A stretch of DNA of 64,000 nt. Source: Ornithinicoccus sp045032955. Its GTDB lineage: Bacteria > Actinomycetota > Actinomycetes > Actinomycetales > Dermatophilaceae. Below the pieces are notes generated by a model. The model was not told where the DNA came from. It made no database searches and was given only the letters and a program-made list of their open reading frames with translations. Position numbers and translations under genes: made by a program. The stretch lies in NCBI RefSeq assembly GCF_045032955.1, contig NZ_JBJFZU010000004.1, forward strand, positions 230,970-294,969, read 5' to 3'. Below, piece after piece: positions 1-8,411 of the stretch (positions are counted from its first letter, which is position 1; each line of letters begins with the position of its first letter).

Positions 1-2
1 GG

Positions 3-614
3 CAGGTGCTCGAGCAGGCGCGTCAGGTCTTCCCGCACGTGGTCTGCGTGGACGACGCCTCTACCGACGGCTCGGCCGACCGGGCCCGGGAGGCGGGGGC
101 GGTCGTCGTCCAGCACCCGTTCAACCTGGGTCAGGGGGCTGCCCTGCAGACGGGGTTGCGCTACGTGCTGGAGGCGACGGACGCGGCATACCTGGTCACC
201 TTCGACGCGGACGGCCAGCACCGGGCGGCGGACGCGGCGGACATGGTGCAGCGGGCCAAGGAGGAGGACCTGGCCGTCGTCTTCGGCTCCCGGTTCCTGG
301 ACGACCGCACCCAGCCGGGGCGGCTGAAGCGGGTGGTCCTCAAGCTGGCGGTCTGGCTGACCAACCAGCAGACGGGGATGAAGCTCACCGACGCGCACAA
401 CGGGCTGCGGGTCATCCGCCGGGACGCGGCCGAGCGGCTCGACCTGCGGCAGAACCGGATGGCGCACGCCACCGAGATCGTGCTCCAGCTGGGGCGGACC
501 CGGCTGCCGTGGGCGGAGCAGCCGGTGCACGTGCTCTACACCGACTACAGCCGGGCCAAGGGCCAGTCGCTGATGAACTCGGTGAACATCCTCGTCGACA
601 CCATCCTGAAGTGA
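3..614 (+). CDS. Glycosyltransferase family 2 (DPM1-like), 5' end outside window
   Basis: This is a GT-A fold glycosyltransferase that transfers a sugar from a nucleotide donor, probably to a polyprenyl phosphate or a cell-wall precursor at the inner membrane face. The visible part holds a VDDASTDGS nucleotide-binding motif near its start and the metal-binding DADGQH motif about 60 residues later. The usual N-terminal segment (a PAYNE-type motif) is missing, so the real start lies left of the window. The gene is followed 9 bases later by a DUF2304 membrane protein. That pairing is common in actinobacterial envelope polysaccharide loci and suggests co-translation. The exact sugar and acceptor cannot be read from the sequence. 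Confidence 0.85.
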   Translation, partial: QVLEQARQVFPHVVCVDDASTDGSADRAREAGAVVVQHPFNLGQGAALQTGLRYVLEATDAAYLVTFDADGQHRAADAADMVQRAKEEDLAVVFGSRFLDDRTQPGRLKRVVLKLAVWLTNQQTGMKLTDAHNGLRVIRRDAAERLDLRQNRMAHATEIVLQLGRTRLPWAEQPVHVLYTDYSRAKGQSLMNSVNILVDTILK

Positions 615-623
615 GGAGCTGAC

Positions 624-1052
624 GTGCTCGACCAACCGGTCATCAAGATCGTCCTGCTGGTCGCCGTGGTGGTGGTCACCGCGATGCTCACCCGCTCCAC
701 CGCCGGCGTCCGGCACCAGGCGGTCCGCCGGTTGCTGCTCATCGGTTTCGTGGTGCTGGCGGCGATGGCGATCCTCTTCCCGCGACTGCTCACCCAGGTG
801 GCGCAGCTGCTCGGGGTGGGGCGCGGTGCCGACCTGCTGCTCTACGGCCTGACCGTGGTCTTCCTCGGGTACGTCGCGGCCTCGTACCGCCGGATGCGTC
901 AGCTGGAGCAGCAGGTCACCACGCTGGCCCGGGAGCTGTCGCTGCGGGCCGCGGTGCACGACAGCACCGAGCACCCCGGCCCCGCCGCACGCCCCGGCGC
1001 TTCCGGAAGCCGGTCCGAGGGACCTCAGGACTCCCGGACGAGCCGCTCGTAG
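624..1052 (+). CDS. DUF2304 family membrane protein
   Basis: A 142-residue protein with three hydrophobic segments (about residues 5-20, 34-52 and 70-86) and a cytoplasmic, charged C-terminal tail with a short possible coiled coil (RQLEQQVTTLARELSLR). It matches the DUF2304 pattern of small membrane partners encoded next to family 2 glycosyltransferases. The GTG start is preceded by GAGGAG, six bases after the upstream stop codon. Its last 28 bases overlap the end of the convergent phosphatase gene. Function is unproven; a role in anchoring the glycosyltransferase is an inference from gene order. Confidence 0.75.
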   Translation: MLDQPVIKIVLLVAVVVVTAMLTRSTAGVRHQAVRRLLLIGFVVLAAMAILFPRLLTQVAQLLGVGRGADLLLYGLTVVFLGYVAASYRRMRQLEQQVTTLARELSLRAAVHDSTEHPGPAARPGASGSRSEGPQDSRTSRS

Positions 1053-1804
1053 AGACCCGGTGAGCCGGTCGCCACCAGGGCGGCCGGGTCGCTGCGCGGC
1101 CCGTAGCGCTCCCCGTCGGTGGAGCCGACCGTCCCCCCGAGCTCGCTCACCATGAGTGCCCCCGGGACGTGGTCCCACGGGCGGGTGCTGCGGTAGAGCA
1201 GCGCGTCGCAGACCCCTTCGGCCAGCTTCGGGTAGTCGATGCCGCAGCTCAGCCAGGTCAGCTCCATCGCCGGCGCCCCGACCAGCTCCTCCCCCACCCG
1301 GGCCGGGGCGGAGGTCCGCAGCCGCCAGCGGGCGGGGTCGTCGCCCACGTCCAGCCGCGGCAGCTGCTCCCCGTTGCGGGTCGTGCCGGCGCCGAGCTCG
1401 GCGACGTAGGCCAGCTCGTGCTGGGGCTGCCAGATCCAGGCCCGGACGGTGACCCCGGACCGAGTCTCGGCGACCATCACCGCGTGGTCCGGCGAGCCGT
1501 GCACGAAGTTGCGGGTGCCGTCGACCGGGTCGACCGTGAAGGCGTGCTCGGCGGCCCGGAAGTCGTCCATCAGCGATGGGTCCTCGGCGAAGGCCTCCTC
1601 CCCCAGGATCGCCGCGTCGGGGTATGCCCTGCTCAGCGCCCGGGTGATGAGCACCTCGGACTCCCGGTCGGCGACCGTGACCAGGTCCCCGGGATGCGAC
1701 TTGGAGCCCACCTCGTGCTCGGCCAGCATCCGGAACCGTGGTGTGATCACCTCCGCCGCGACGTCCTGCAGCAGGGTCAGCACGGTCTCGGTGTCCAGGG
1801 CCAC
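1025..1804 (-). CDS. Inositol monophosphatase family protein
   Basis: A Mg-dependent sugar-phosphate phosphatase of the inositol monophosphatase superfamily (inositol-1-phosphatase, histidinol-phosphatase and 3'-phosphoadenosine phosphatase are the known activities). Metal-binding motifs are visible: GEEAF near residue 68, DPVDGTRNF near residue 92, and a C-terminal RPWDHVPGALM motif. The length of 259 residues is normal. It starts with GTG. The 3' end overlaps the DUF2304 gene tail to tail. A second paralogue (27948-28844) occurs in this window; the two differ in motif detail, so they are unlikely to be redundant. The substrate cannot be chosen from sequence. Confidence 0.85.
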   Translation of the reverse strand: MALDTETVLTLLQDVAAEVITPRFRMLAEHEVGSKSHPGDLVTVADRESEVLITRALSRAYPDAAILGEEAFAEDPSLMDDFRAAEHAFTVDPVDGTRNFVHGSPDHAVMVAETRSGVTVRAWIWQPQHELAYVAELGAGTTRNGEQLPRLDVGDDPARWRLRTSAPARVGEELVGAPAMELTWLSCGIDYPKLAEGVCDALLYRSTRPWDHVPGALMVSELGGTVGSTDGERYGPRSDPAALVATGSPGLYERLVRES

Positions 1805-1829
1805 GCCCCTACCCTGTCACGCCGACCGG

Positions 1830-2198
1830 TCAGGCCTCCCGCGCAGGTGTTCTGCCCTTGACAGCCAGCACGGGGGCGGCCGACTCCAGCAGGATCTGCT
1901 GGGCCACCGATCCCAGCAGCAGCTTGCCCACGGCCGAGCGGTGGCGGACCCCGATCACCACCAGCGAGGCCTCCTCCTCCGCCGCGATGTCGAGGAAGTC
2001 TCCGACCACGTCCCGGTCGCGGCGGTCCGGGTGCCGCACCCTGACGTCGACCCCGTCGGCGTGCAGGTCGGGCGTCGGGGCACCCTCCTCCACCGGCACC
2101 ACCACCAGGTCCAGGCCGCGCCGGGCGGCCTCGCTCAGGGCCGCCTCCTGGGCGGCCTGTCCCTCGGGCGTCGTCGTCCAGGCCAGCACCACGGTCAT
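1830..2198 (-). CDS. Universal stress protein (UspA family)
   Basis: A single-domain 122-residue Usp protein of the nucleotide-binding alpha/beta fold. It opens with the beta strand MTVVLAWTTTPEG and ends with the ATP-binding signature GVRHRSAVGKLLLGSVAQQ followed by PVLAVK. The G-2x-G-9x-G(S/T) pattern of the ATP-binding subgroup is recognisable. Proteins of this family are induced by stress or energy limitation. The gene is divergent from the tctC transporter operon across a 97-base intergenic region, so both promoters must lie there. Confidence 0.85.
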   Translation of the reverse strand: MTVVLAWTTTPEGQAAQEAALSEAARRGLDLVVVPVEEGAPTPDLHADGVDVRVRHPDRRDRDVVGDFLDIAAEEEASLVVIGVRHRSAVGKLLLGSVAQQILLESAAPVLAVKGRTPAREA

Positions 2199-2295
2199 GG
2201 GTGTTCCCGCTCTCGGTGGGGTGTCAGATGTTGCTTGTCTCTTGACCTTGCGTCAGTGATAGTAGTCGCACACGCCGACACGCAAAGGGGCACGG

Positions 2296-3303
2296 ATGAG
2301 CGGGGCACAGGTGGGGCGCTCGCGTCCCGGGTGGGCGATGGTCGTCTACGGGGTGGTCGCGGCCCTGGTCGTCGGCTGGGCGCTCACCGCGTCGGTGCGT
2401 TCCGCGCACAGCGGCGAGGACCTCCGCTCGACCCTCACCCTGATCGCCCCGGCCGGTGCCGGCGGCGGGTGGGACACCTTCACCCGTGAGCAGCAGGCGG
2501 CCATGCGCTCCAACGGCATCGTCAACAACGCCACCGTCGTCAACATCCCCGGCGCCGGCGGCACCATCGGGCTCGGAAAGTTCTCGACGATGGAGGGCGA
2601 GGCCACGAACCTGCTCACCACCGGCACCGTGATGACCGGGGCGATCGCGCTGAACGAGTCACCGGTCACCTTCGACGACGTCCGTCCGATCGCCCGGGTC
2701 TCCGAGGAGTACGACATCATCGTGGTCCCCGCCGACTCGCCGTACCGGACCATCGACGAGCTGATCGCGGACTGGCAGCAAGACCCCGCAGCGTTCCCCT
2801 TCACCGGGGGCTCGGCCGGCGGCCTGGACCACCTGATCGTGGCCGACCTGGCTCTCGAGGTCGGGATCGACCCGGCGGACATCACCTACATCCCCCAGTC
2901 CGGGGGTGGCGAGGCCATCCAGGTGGTGAACTCGGGTGGGGCCGAGGCGGCGGTCTCCGGCTACACCGAGTTCGCGTCGCAGATCGAGGCGGGGAACATG
3001 CGGGGGCTGGCCATCGTCTCCCCCGAGCGGGTCGAGGGCATCGACCTGCCCACCCTGATCGAGCAGGGCTACGACGTAGCGATGACCAACTGGCGGGGCT
3101 ACCTTGCCCCCGCGGGCATCACCGACGAGCAGTTCGCCGAGCTGGAGGCGATCCTCACCGAGACCGCCGAGAGCGCGGAGTGGCAGGACGCGATGGACCG
3201 CAACCTGTGGACCGACGTCTTCCTCACCGGTCCCGAGCTGGAGCAGTTCCTCGAGGAGGACACCGCGCAGATCGAGGCCCTGGTGCAGGAGCTGGGTCTG
3301 TGA
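2296..3303 (+). CDS. tctC: Tripartite tricarboxylate transporter substrate-binding protein (TctC/Bug family)
   Basis: Extracytoplasmic binding protein of a TTT importer that captures small carboxylates such as citrate and passes them to TctAB. The N-terminus has one hydrophobic segment (about residues 16-34) without a lipobox, so it is either a Sec signal or a membrane anchor. The Bug-family core includes a PAGAGGGWDTF loop and the NIPGAGGTIGLGKF loop that contact the carboxylate, then FTGGSAGGLDH. The 335-residue length fits. The start is supported by AAAGGGG five bases upstream. It is the first gene of tctC-tctB-tctA; tctB starts inside its stop codon. Confidence 0.92.
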   Translation: MSGAQVGRSRPGWAMVVYGVVAALVVGWALTASVRSAHSGEDLRSTLTLIAPAGAGGGWDTFTREQQAAMRSNGIVNNATVVNIPGAGGTIGLGKFSTMEGEATNLLTTGTVMTGAIALNESPVTFDDVRPIARVSEEYDIIVVPADSPYRTIDELIADWQQDPAAFPFTGGSAGGLDHLIVADLALEVGIDPADITYIPQSGGGEAIQVVNSGGAEAAVSGYTEFASQIEAGNMRGLAIVSPERVEGIDLPTLIEQGYDVAMTNWRGYLAPAGITDEQFAELEAILTETAESAEWQDAMDRNLWTDVFLTGPELEQFLEEDTAQIEALVQELGL

Positions 3304-3821
3304 GCGCCTCCCCGGGCACGGCCACCGCGCGCGAGGACCAGGGGTTCTGGCACGGGCGTGCCGGGCTGGTGGTTCCCGGGATCGTCGCTGCCTTCAGCAC
3401 CTACCTGCTGGTCGGGGTACTCACGATGGAGGTGCCCGAGGGCACCGACTTCCCAGGGCCCCGGTTCTTCCCGACCATCCTCATCGTCGCCGGGTACCTG
3501 ATCGCGCTGCTGCTCACCGTCCACTACCTTCGCCACCCGGAGCCGCCGGAGGAGACCGGCGACCGTCCGCACCGGACGTTCACCGACTGGCAGGCGGTCG
3601 CCTGGTGCGTCGGCGGTTTCCTCGTCTTCGCGGTGACCATCGAGATCCTCGGGTGGATCCTGGCCGCCGGCCTCCTGTTCTGGTGCGTCGCACGAGGGAT
3701 CGGCTCCCTGCGCCCGCTCTTCGACATCAGCCTGGCCCTGCTCTTCTCGTCCCTCGTCTACCTGGCCTTCAGCCAGGGCCTCGGGCTGAACCTGCCGTCC
3801 GGCTTCCTCGGGGGGTTCTGA
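3300..3821 (+). CDS. tctB: Tripartite tricarboxylate transporter small membrane subunit TctB
   Basis: The small, poorly conserved membrane subunit of the TTT importer. The translation from the GTG that overlaps the tctC stop (GTGA arrangement) gives 173 residues with four hydrophobic segments, the typical TctB layout, including the family-like sequence GTDFPGPRFFPTILIVAGYLI near the first pair. Starting further upstream is possible in frame but would run inside tctC, so the overlapping GTG was chosen. TctB is thought to stabilise the TctA channel; transport is driven by an ion gradient. Confidence 0.88.
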   Translation: MSASPGTATAREDQGFWHGRAGLVVPGIVAAFSTYLLVGVLTMEVPEGTDFPGPRFFPTILIVAGYLIALLLTVHYLRHPEPPEETGDRPHRTFTDWQAVAWCVGGFLVFAVTIEILGWILAAGLLFWCVARGIGSLRPLFDISLALLFSSLVYLAFSQGLGLNLPSGFLGGF

Positions 3822-3822
3822 T

Positions 3823-5328
3823 ATGGAGTCGATCTCGCTGCTCATGGACGGCTTCGCCGGCGCCCTGACCCCGATGAACCTGCTCTGGGTCGTCATCGGC
3901 TGCCTGCTCGGCACCGCCGTGGGCGTGATGCCCGGCCTCGGCAGCTCGATGGCGGTCGCCCTGCTGCTGCCGATGACTTTCGCCCTGGACCCCACCTCGG
4001 CGTTCATCATGTTCGCCGGGGTCTACTTCGGCGGGCTCTTCGGCGACTCCACGATGGCCATCCTGATGAACACCCCCGGCCAGGCCTCCGCGATCGCCTC
4101 CACCTTCGAGGGCCACCGGATGGCCAAGGACGGCCGGGCACCGCAGGCCCTCGCCACCGCGGCCATCGGCGCCTTCATCGGGGGCTTCTGCGCCTCGGTG
4201 GTCGTGGTCTTCCTGGCCCCGACCCTGGCCGACCTCTCGAACAACTTCGGGGCGGCCGAGTTCTTCGCGCTGGCGGTGTTCGCCTTCGTCGCCACCTCCT
4301 CCATCGTCGGGGACTCCGCCACCAAGGGCCTCGCCTCGCTGGTCATCGGCCTGGGGATCGCCACCATCGGCATCGACACCACGACCGGCACCGAACGGGC
4401 GACCCTCGGCATACCCGAGATGTTCGACGGCGTGTCCCTGGTCACCGTCACCGTGGCGGTGCTCGCCCTGGGCGAGGTCTTCCACATCGCGTCCCGGGTC
4501 CGCCGCGACCCGAAGACGGTCGCGATGAAGGCCGGCGGACGCGCCTGGCTGTCCAAGGCCGAGTTCAAGGAGGCCGCGCCCGCCTGGGCCCGCGGCACCG
4601 CCATCGGGCTGCCCTTCGGCGTCATCCCGGTAGGCGGCTCCGAGGTCCCCACCTTCATGGCCTACGACGTGGAGCGCCGGCTCGACCGGCGCCGCGCCAC
4701 CCCCCTCTTCGGCAAGGGCGCCATCCGCGGTCTGGCGGCACCGGAGGCCGCCGGCAACGCGACCACAGGGACGGCGATGGGGGCGCTGCTCGCCCTCGGG
4801 CTGCCGGTCTCGGCGACCGCCGCGATCATGCTCGCCGCCTTCCGGCAGTACGGCATCCAGCCCGGTCCGCAGCTCTTCGTCAACCGTCCCGACCTGGTCT
4901 GGGCCCTGCTCGCCAGCTTCTTCGTGGCCCTCGTGGTGCTGCTGGTCATCAACCTGCCGTTCGCCCAGCTGTGGTCCAAGCTGCTGCTCATCCCCCCGCC
5001 GTACCTGTACGCCGGGATCACCGTCTTCTGCGGGCTGGGGGTGTATGCCCTCTCCGCGGCACGGTTCGACCTGTTCCTGCTGCTCTTCATCGGCGTCATC
5101 GGCTTCGCGCTGCGACGCTTCGGCATCCCGCTGGCCCCGCTGATGATCGGGATGGTGCTAGGCCCCCTGGCCGAGTCGAGCATGCGGGACGCACTGCTCT
5201 CCTCCAACGGCGACTACACGACCTTCGTCGCCAGCCCGATCACCTGGGCGCTCTACGGCATCCTCGCCGTGGTCCTGATCATCACGGTCCGGACCCGGCT
5301 GGTGAACCGGCGCCGTTCGGACGTCTGA
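3823..5328 (+). CDS. tctA: Tripartite tricarboxylate transporter large permease TctA
   Basis: The large channel subunit of the TTT importer, 501 residues with about ten to twelve hydrophobic segments. The first family motif, GVMPGLGSSMAVALLLPMTF, lies near residue 33 and the second half repeats it around GLAAPEAAGNATTGTAMGAL (near residue 305), the known internal duplication with conserved Gly/Pro/Asn residues. It begins one base after the tctB stop, so the three genes are one operon. No regulator (such as a two-component system) sits beside the operon, so the substrate cannot be inferred from context. Confidence 0.93.
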   Translation: MESISLLMDGFAGALTPMNLLWVVIGCLLGTAVGVMPGLGSSMAVALLLPMTFALDPTSAFIMFAGVYFGGLFGDSTMAILMNTPGQASAIASTFEGHRMAKDGRAPQALATAAIGAFIGGFCASVVVVFLAPTLADLSNNFGAAEFFALAVFAFVATSSIVGDSATKGLASLVIGLGIATIGIDTTTGTERATLGIPEMFDGVSLVTVTVAVLALGEVFHIASRVRRDPKTVAMKAGGRAWLSKAEFKEAAPAWARGTAIGLPFGVIPVGGSEVPTFMAYDVERRLDRRRATPLFGKGAIRGLAAPEAAGNATTGTAMGALLALGLPVSATAAIMLAAFRQYGIQPGPQLFVNRPDLVWALLASFFVALVVLLVINLPFAQLWSKLLLIPPPYLYAGITVFCGLGVYALSAARFDLFLLLFIGVIGFALRRFGIPLAPLMIGMVLGPLAESSMRDALLSSNGDYTTFVASPITWALYGILAVVLIITVRTRLVNRRRSDV

Positions 5329-5364
5329 GCGGCGCGGGATGATGACGACACGTTACCCGCTGCA

Positions 5365-5388
5365 CTAGCCTGACGGGCCTGAGGCTAG
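5365..5388 (+). promoter_or_regulatory. Inverted repeat touching the nhaC ribosome binding site
   Basis: CTAGCCT and AGGCTAG form perfect 7-base arms around a 10-base loop directly before the antiporter gene. The right arm ends inside the AGGAGG ribosome binding site (5387-5392), so the RNA hairpin could modulate translation, or the DNA could be an operator. The short arms also fit chance. Confidence 0.35.
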
Positions 5389-5399
5389 GAGGCCCACCC

Positions 5400-7010
5400 G
5401 TGACCGATTCCCTTCCCATCCTGACGATCCTGCCGCCGCTCGTCGCGATCGTCCTGGTGATCGCGACGAAGAAGGTCCTCCTCAGCCTGGGGGCCGGTGT
5501 GCTGGCCAGCGCGCTGCTGGTGACCGACCTCAACCCGATCGAGGCCTTGGGCCTGATCTGGACGTCCTTCGCCGGCGTCTTCTGGGAGGAGGGCGCGGTC
5601 AACACCTACTACGTCTACATCCTGGTGTTCACCCTGCTGCTCGGGATCATCGCCGCCCTCATCATGATGTCCGGCGGCAGCCAGGCCTTCTCCGACTGGG
5701 CCATCCAGCGGATCCGGACCCGCCGCGGCGCGCAGGTCCTGCCCGCCACGCTCGGCATCATCATCTTCATCGACGACTACTTCAACGCCCTCGCCGTGGG
5801 GCAGGTGTCCAAGCCGGTCACCGACCGGCACCACGTCGCCCGTGCCAAGCTCGCCTACCTCATCGACTCCACCTCGGCCCCGGTCGCCGTGCTGGCACCG
5901 TTCTCCAGCTGGGGCGCCAGCATCATCGGGATCATGGCCCCGCTGGTGGCCGCCTCCGCCCTCACCATCAGCGACGTCGAGGCCTTCCTCGGCGCCGCCG
6001 CGATGAACTTCTACGCGATCGCCGCCATCGCCGTCGTCTGGATCGTGGTGGGCCTGCAGATCGACATCGGTCCGATGCGCAAGGAGGAACGCCGGGCGAT
6101 CGCCGAGGGGCAGACCTACGACGCGAGCGAGGAGATCCCCGGCGAGCTGGCCGAGGACCTCCCTGTGCACCAGCCGGGCGCCAAGCGCGCCCTGGTCATC
6201 CCGTTCCTGCTGCTGGTCGTCGGCGTCCTCGGGGGCATCGTGTGGACGGGCTACAGCGCTGGGGGCAGCTGGGCGGTGCTCGACATCCTGGCGAACACGC
6301 TGGTCACCGACGCGCTGCTCTACGGCGGCCTCCTCGGGCTGGTCGCGGCCGTCTACTACTACGTGCGCTACACCTCCAGCAACCCCAAGTTCTCCGGGGC
6401 GACGCTCGGCAAGGGCGTCTGGGGCGGGCTGCAGTCGATGCTCCCGGCGGTGTACATCCTGGTGCTGGCGTGGATCCTCGGTTCGCTGATCGGCGACCTG
6501 GGCACCGGTGAGTACCTCGGCGGGCTGGTGGAGAGCGCCAACCTGCCGCCGCAGTGGCTGATCCCGGTGATGTTCGTGCTGGCGGGGGCGATGGCGTTCT
6601 CGACGGGCACCTCGTGGGGCTCGTTCGGGATCCTGCTGCCGATCGCCGGCGACATCATGAACAACGTCGAGGGCGGCCCGGAGCTGCTGCTCGCGGCCTT
6701 CGGCGCGGTGCTGGCCGGTGCCGTCTGGGGAGACCACTGCTCCCCCATCAGCGACACCACGATCCTGTCCAGCACCGGCGCCAGCTGCAACGTCATCACC
6801 CACGTCACCACCCAGCTGCCGTATGCCGTCATCGGTGCGGTGATCGCGCTGGTGGGCTACGTCGCCTACGCGCTGACCACGAGCACCGTGGTCGGTCTGG
6901 CGGCGGTGGCGCTCGGGCTGGTCGCCTTCGCGGTCATCGGCAAGACCATGGTCCGCCGGCTCGAGGAGGAGATCCCGCAGGACCAGCAGGCGGAGCGGGC
7001 GCTCAGCTGA
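5400..7010 (+). CDS. Na+/H+ antiporter, NhaC family
   Basis: A polytopic inner-membrane exchanger of the NhaC superfamily. The superfamily also includes the malate/lactate antiporter MleN and arginine/ornithine-type exchangers, so sodium/proton exchange is the default assignment but not certain. The hallmark cytosolic motif is present: GDHCSPISDTTILSSTGASC around residue 440, plus STGTSWGSFGILLPI around 400 and FIDDYFNALAVG around 122. Length is 536 residues with roughly 12 hydrophobic segments. A strong AGGAGG lies seven bases before the GTG start. It follows the TTT operon in the same direction after 71 bases, which hints at sodium-coupled carboxylate metabolism (inference). Confidence 0.9.
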   Translation: MTDSLPILTILPPLVAIVLVIATKKVLLSLGAGVLASALLVTDLNPIEALGLIWTSFAGVFWEEGAVNTYYVYILVFTLLLGIIAALIMMSGGSQAFSDWAIQRIRTRRGAQVLPATLGIIIFIDDYFNALAVGQVSKPVTDRHHVARAKLAYLIDSTSAPVAVLAPFSSWGASIIGIMAPLVAASALTISDVEAFLGAAAMNFYAIAAIAVVWIVVGLQIDIGPMRKEERRAIAEGQTYDASEEIPGELAEDLPVHQPGAKRALVIPFLLLVVGVLGGIVWTGYSAGGSWAVLDILANTLVTDALLYGGLLGLVAAVYYYVRYTSSNPKFSGATLGKGVWGGLQSMLPAVYILVLAWILGSLIGDLGTGEYLGGLVESANLPPQWLIPVMFVLAGAMAFSTGTSWGSFGILLPIAGDIMNNVEGGPELLLAAFGAVLAGAVWGDHCSPISDTTILSSTGASCNVITHVTTQLPYAVIGAVIALVGYVAYALTTSTVVGLAAVALGLVAFAVIGKTMVRRLEEEIPQDQQAERALS

Positions 7011-7331
7011 TCAGTCGATCTGCAGCTCGCCCATCGCGTCCCATCCGTCGCCCTCGACCTGCCGGGAGAGGATCTTCGGGGTGGCGGTGAGGTGCGGGCG
7101 CATCGCCTCGATGCCCTCGGTGAAGTGCGGGCTCTCGACGTGCGCGGCGGCGCCCTCGTCGGTGAACCCCTCGACCAGGACGAACTCGTTCGGGTCCTCC
7201 AGGGAGCGTGACCACTCGAAGAAGAGGTTGCCCTCCTCGCTGCGGCACGCGCTGGTGTAGTCGGAGACGATCTGTGGCCACCGGCCTGCGGACTCGGGCT
7301 TGACCGGGAACTTCACGACGATGAGGTACAT
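7011..7331 (-). CDS. Putative quinol monooxygenase (ABM domain, YgiN-like)
   Basis: A small antibiotic-biosynthesis-monooxygenase-fold protein of 106 residues that would act as a dimer. It has the family opening MYLIVVKFPVKPESAGRW, a central SCRSEEGNLFFEWSRS strand and VLVEGFTDEGAAAHVESPHF. Members oxidise quinols or aromatic substrates without cofactors, but many have no known reaction. An in-frame start 23 codons further upstream was rejected because GGAGAG sits nine bases before the internal ATG and homology begins there. It converges with the antiporter gene, with no bases between the stop codons. Confidence 0.8.
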   Translation of the reverse strand: MYLIVVKFPVKPESAGRWPQIVSDYTSACRSEEGNLFFEWSRSLEDPNEFVLVEGFTDEGAAAHVESPHFTEGIEAMRPHLTATPKILSRQVEGDGWDAMGELQID

Positions 7332-7474
7332 GTCGTGATGCTCTCCGGCATACCCCGCCCCGGTCAAACGGAGCGGCGCGGAAAAGGTGTTGCGTGGCAC
7401 CGGGGGTCCGCGGCAGGCTCACCACCTGAGTGAGCGCGCACCCCGCGTGCTCCGGCAAGGAAGGGAGGCAACCG

Positions 7475-7564
7475 ATGTCTCGTCCCGCTTCCCGTGGCGC
7501 GATCGTCGCCCACGCCCTTCACCCTTGCAGGAGCACCAGTGCACCCTCACCCCCGGACGGGTGA
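7475..7564 (+). CDS. Possible short upstream ORF overlapping the RIO kinase start
   Basis: A 29-codon reading frame begins with ATG behind a strong AAGGGAGG ribosome binding site and ends 23 bases inside the RIO kinase frame, in a different phase. It encodes a small Ser/Pro/Ala-rich peptide with no recognisable domain. It may be a leader peptide that couples translation to the kinase, or the trace of an older start disrupted by a frameshift. Evidence is only the ribosome binding site and the overlap. Confidence 0.25.
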   Translation: MSRPASRGAIVAHALHPCRSTSAPSPPDG

Positions 7565-8411
7565 CATCGACCCGTTCTTCGTCTTCGACTACCGGCCGCT
7601 CGACGCGGCCGAGCACCTCACCGCTGACCAGCGGCCGACGACCTACTGGGACGTCGTGGCGGGTAACCGCGGACCCGCCCCCGTCCCGACCTGGGTCGTC
7701 CAGGACGCCGGTGCGCTCGACACCGAGCTCGGCGTGCTCAAGACCGGCAAGGAGGCCGACGTCTTCCTGCTGGAGCGCGCCGCCGGCATCCCGGGCCACA
7801 ACACCGAGGCCACCTGCCTGCTCGCCGCCAAGCGGTTCCGGGACACCCACCACCGCACCTTCCACCGCAGCACGGTGTATGCCGAGGGCCGGGGTGTGCG
7901 ACGCTCCCGGGACCAGCGTGCGCTCGCGAAGGGCACCGCCTACGGCCGTCGGGTGGCCGCCGGCCGCTGGGCGTACGCCGAGTGGGAGGCGCTGCGCACC
8001 ACCTGGGCGCACGGCGTACCTGTCCCTTATCCGGTCTCCCTCGACGGGACCGAGCTGCTTATGGAGTTCATCGGCGACCCGGACGGGCTGGCCGCGCCAC
8101 GGCTCGCCCAGGTCCAGGCGGACCCGCCGCTGATGGCCCACCTCTGGGAGCAGACCCGGCGGGTCGTGCTCCAGCTCGCCGAGCTGGGCTGGGCGCACGG
8201 GGACCTGTCCGCCTACAACCTGCTGGTCCACCAGGAGACACTGGTCGTCATCGACCTGCCGCAGGTGGTCGACGTCGTGGCCAACCCGCAGGGTCCCGCG
8301 CTGCTGCACCGGGACTGCTCCACGGTGGCCCGCTGGTTCGGGCAGCGGGGTGTCGAGGCCGACGCGGAGGAGCTCTTCGCCGAGGCGACGCGCGGTCACC
8401 CCCGCGGGTGA
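7539..8411 (+). CDS. RIO-type serine/threonine protein kinase
   Basis: An atypical protein kinase of the RIO1 family, widespread in Actinobacteria with unknown targets. The nucleotide-binding segment DTELGVLKTGKEADVFLLE replaces a classic P-loop and is followed by the catalytic Lys in CLLAAKRFR. The catalytic loop is HGDLSAYNLLV and the metal-binding motif is IDLPQVVD, both typical of RIO rather than Hanks kinases. The chosen GTG is preceded by AGGAG five bases upstream; another in-frame GTG lies 15 codons earlier (7494) without a clear site. Its 3' end overlaps the convergent DUF2256 gene by 16 bases. Confidence 0.88.
   Translation: MHPHPRTGDIDPFFVFDYRPLDAAEHLTADQRPTTYWDVVAGNRGPAPVPTWVVQDAGALDTELGVLKTGKEADVFLLERAAGIPGHNTEATCLLAAKRFRDTHHRTFHRSTVYAEGRGVRRSRDQRALAKGTAYGRRVAAGRWAYAEWEALRTTWAHGVPVPYPVSLDGTELLMEFIGDPDGLAAPRLAQVQADPPLMAHLWEQTRRVVLQLAELGWAHGDLSAYNLLVHQETLVVIDLPQVVDVVANPQGPALLHRDCSTVARWFGQRGVEADAEELFAEATRGHPRG

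Noticed and set aside
5385..6803. Long antisense frame opposite the NhaC gene
   Set aside because: His/Asp/Arg/Gln-rich composition typical of reverse-strand shadows; the NhaC motifs lie on the plus strand.
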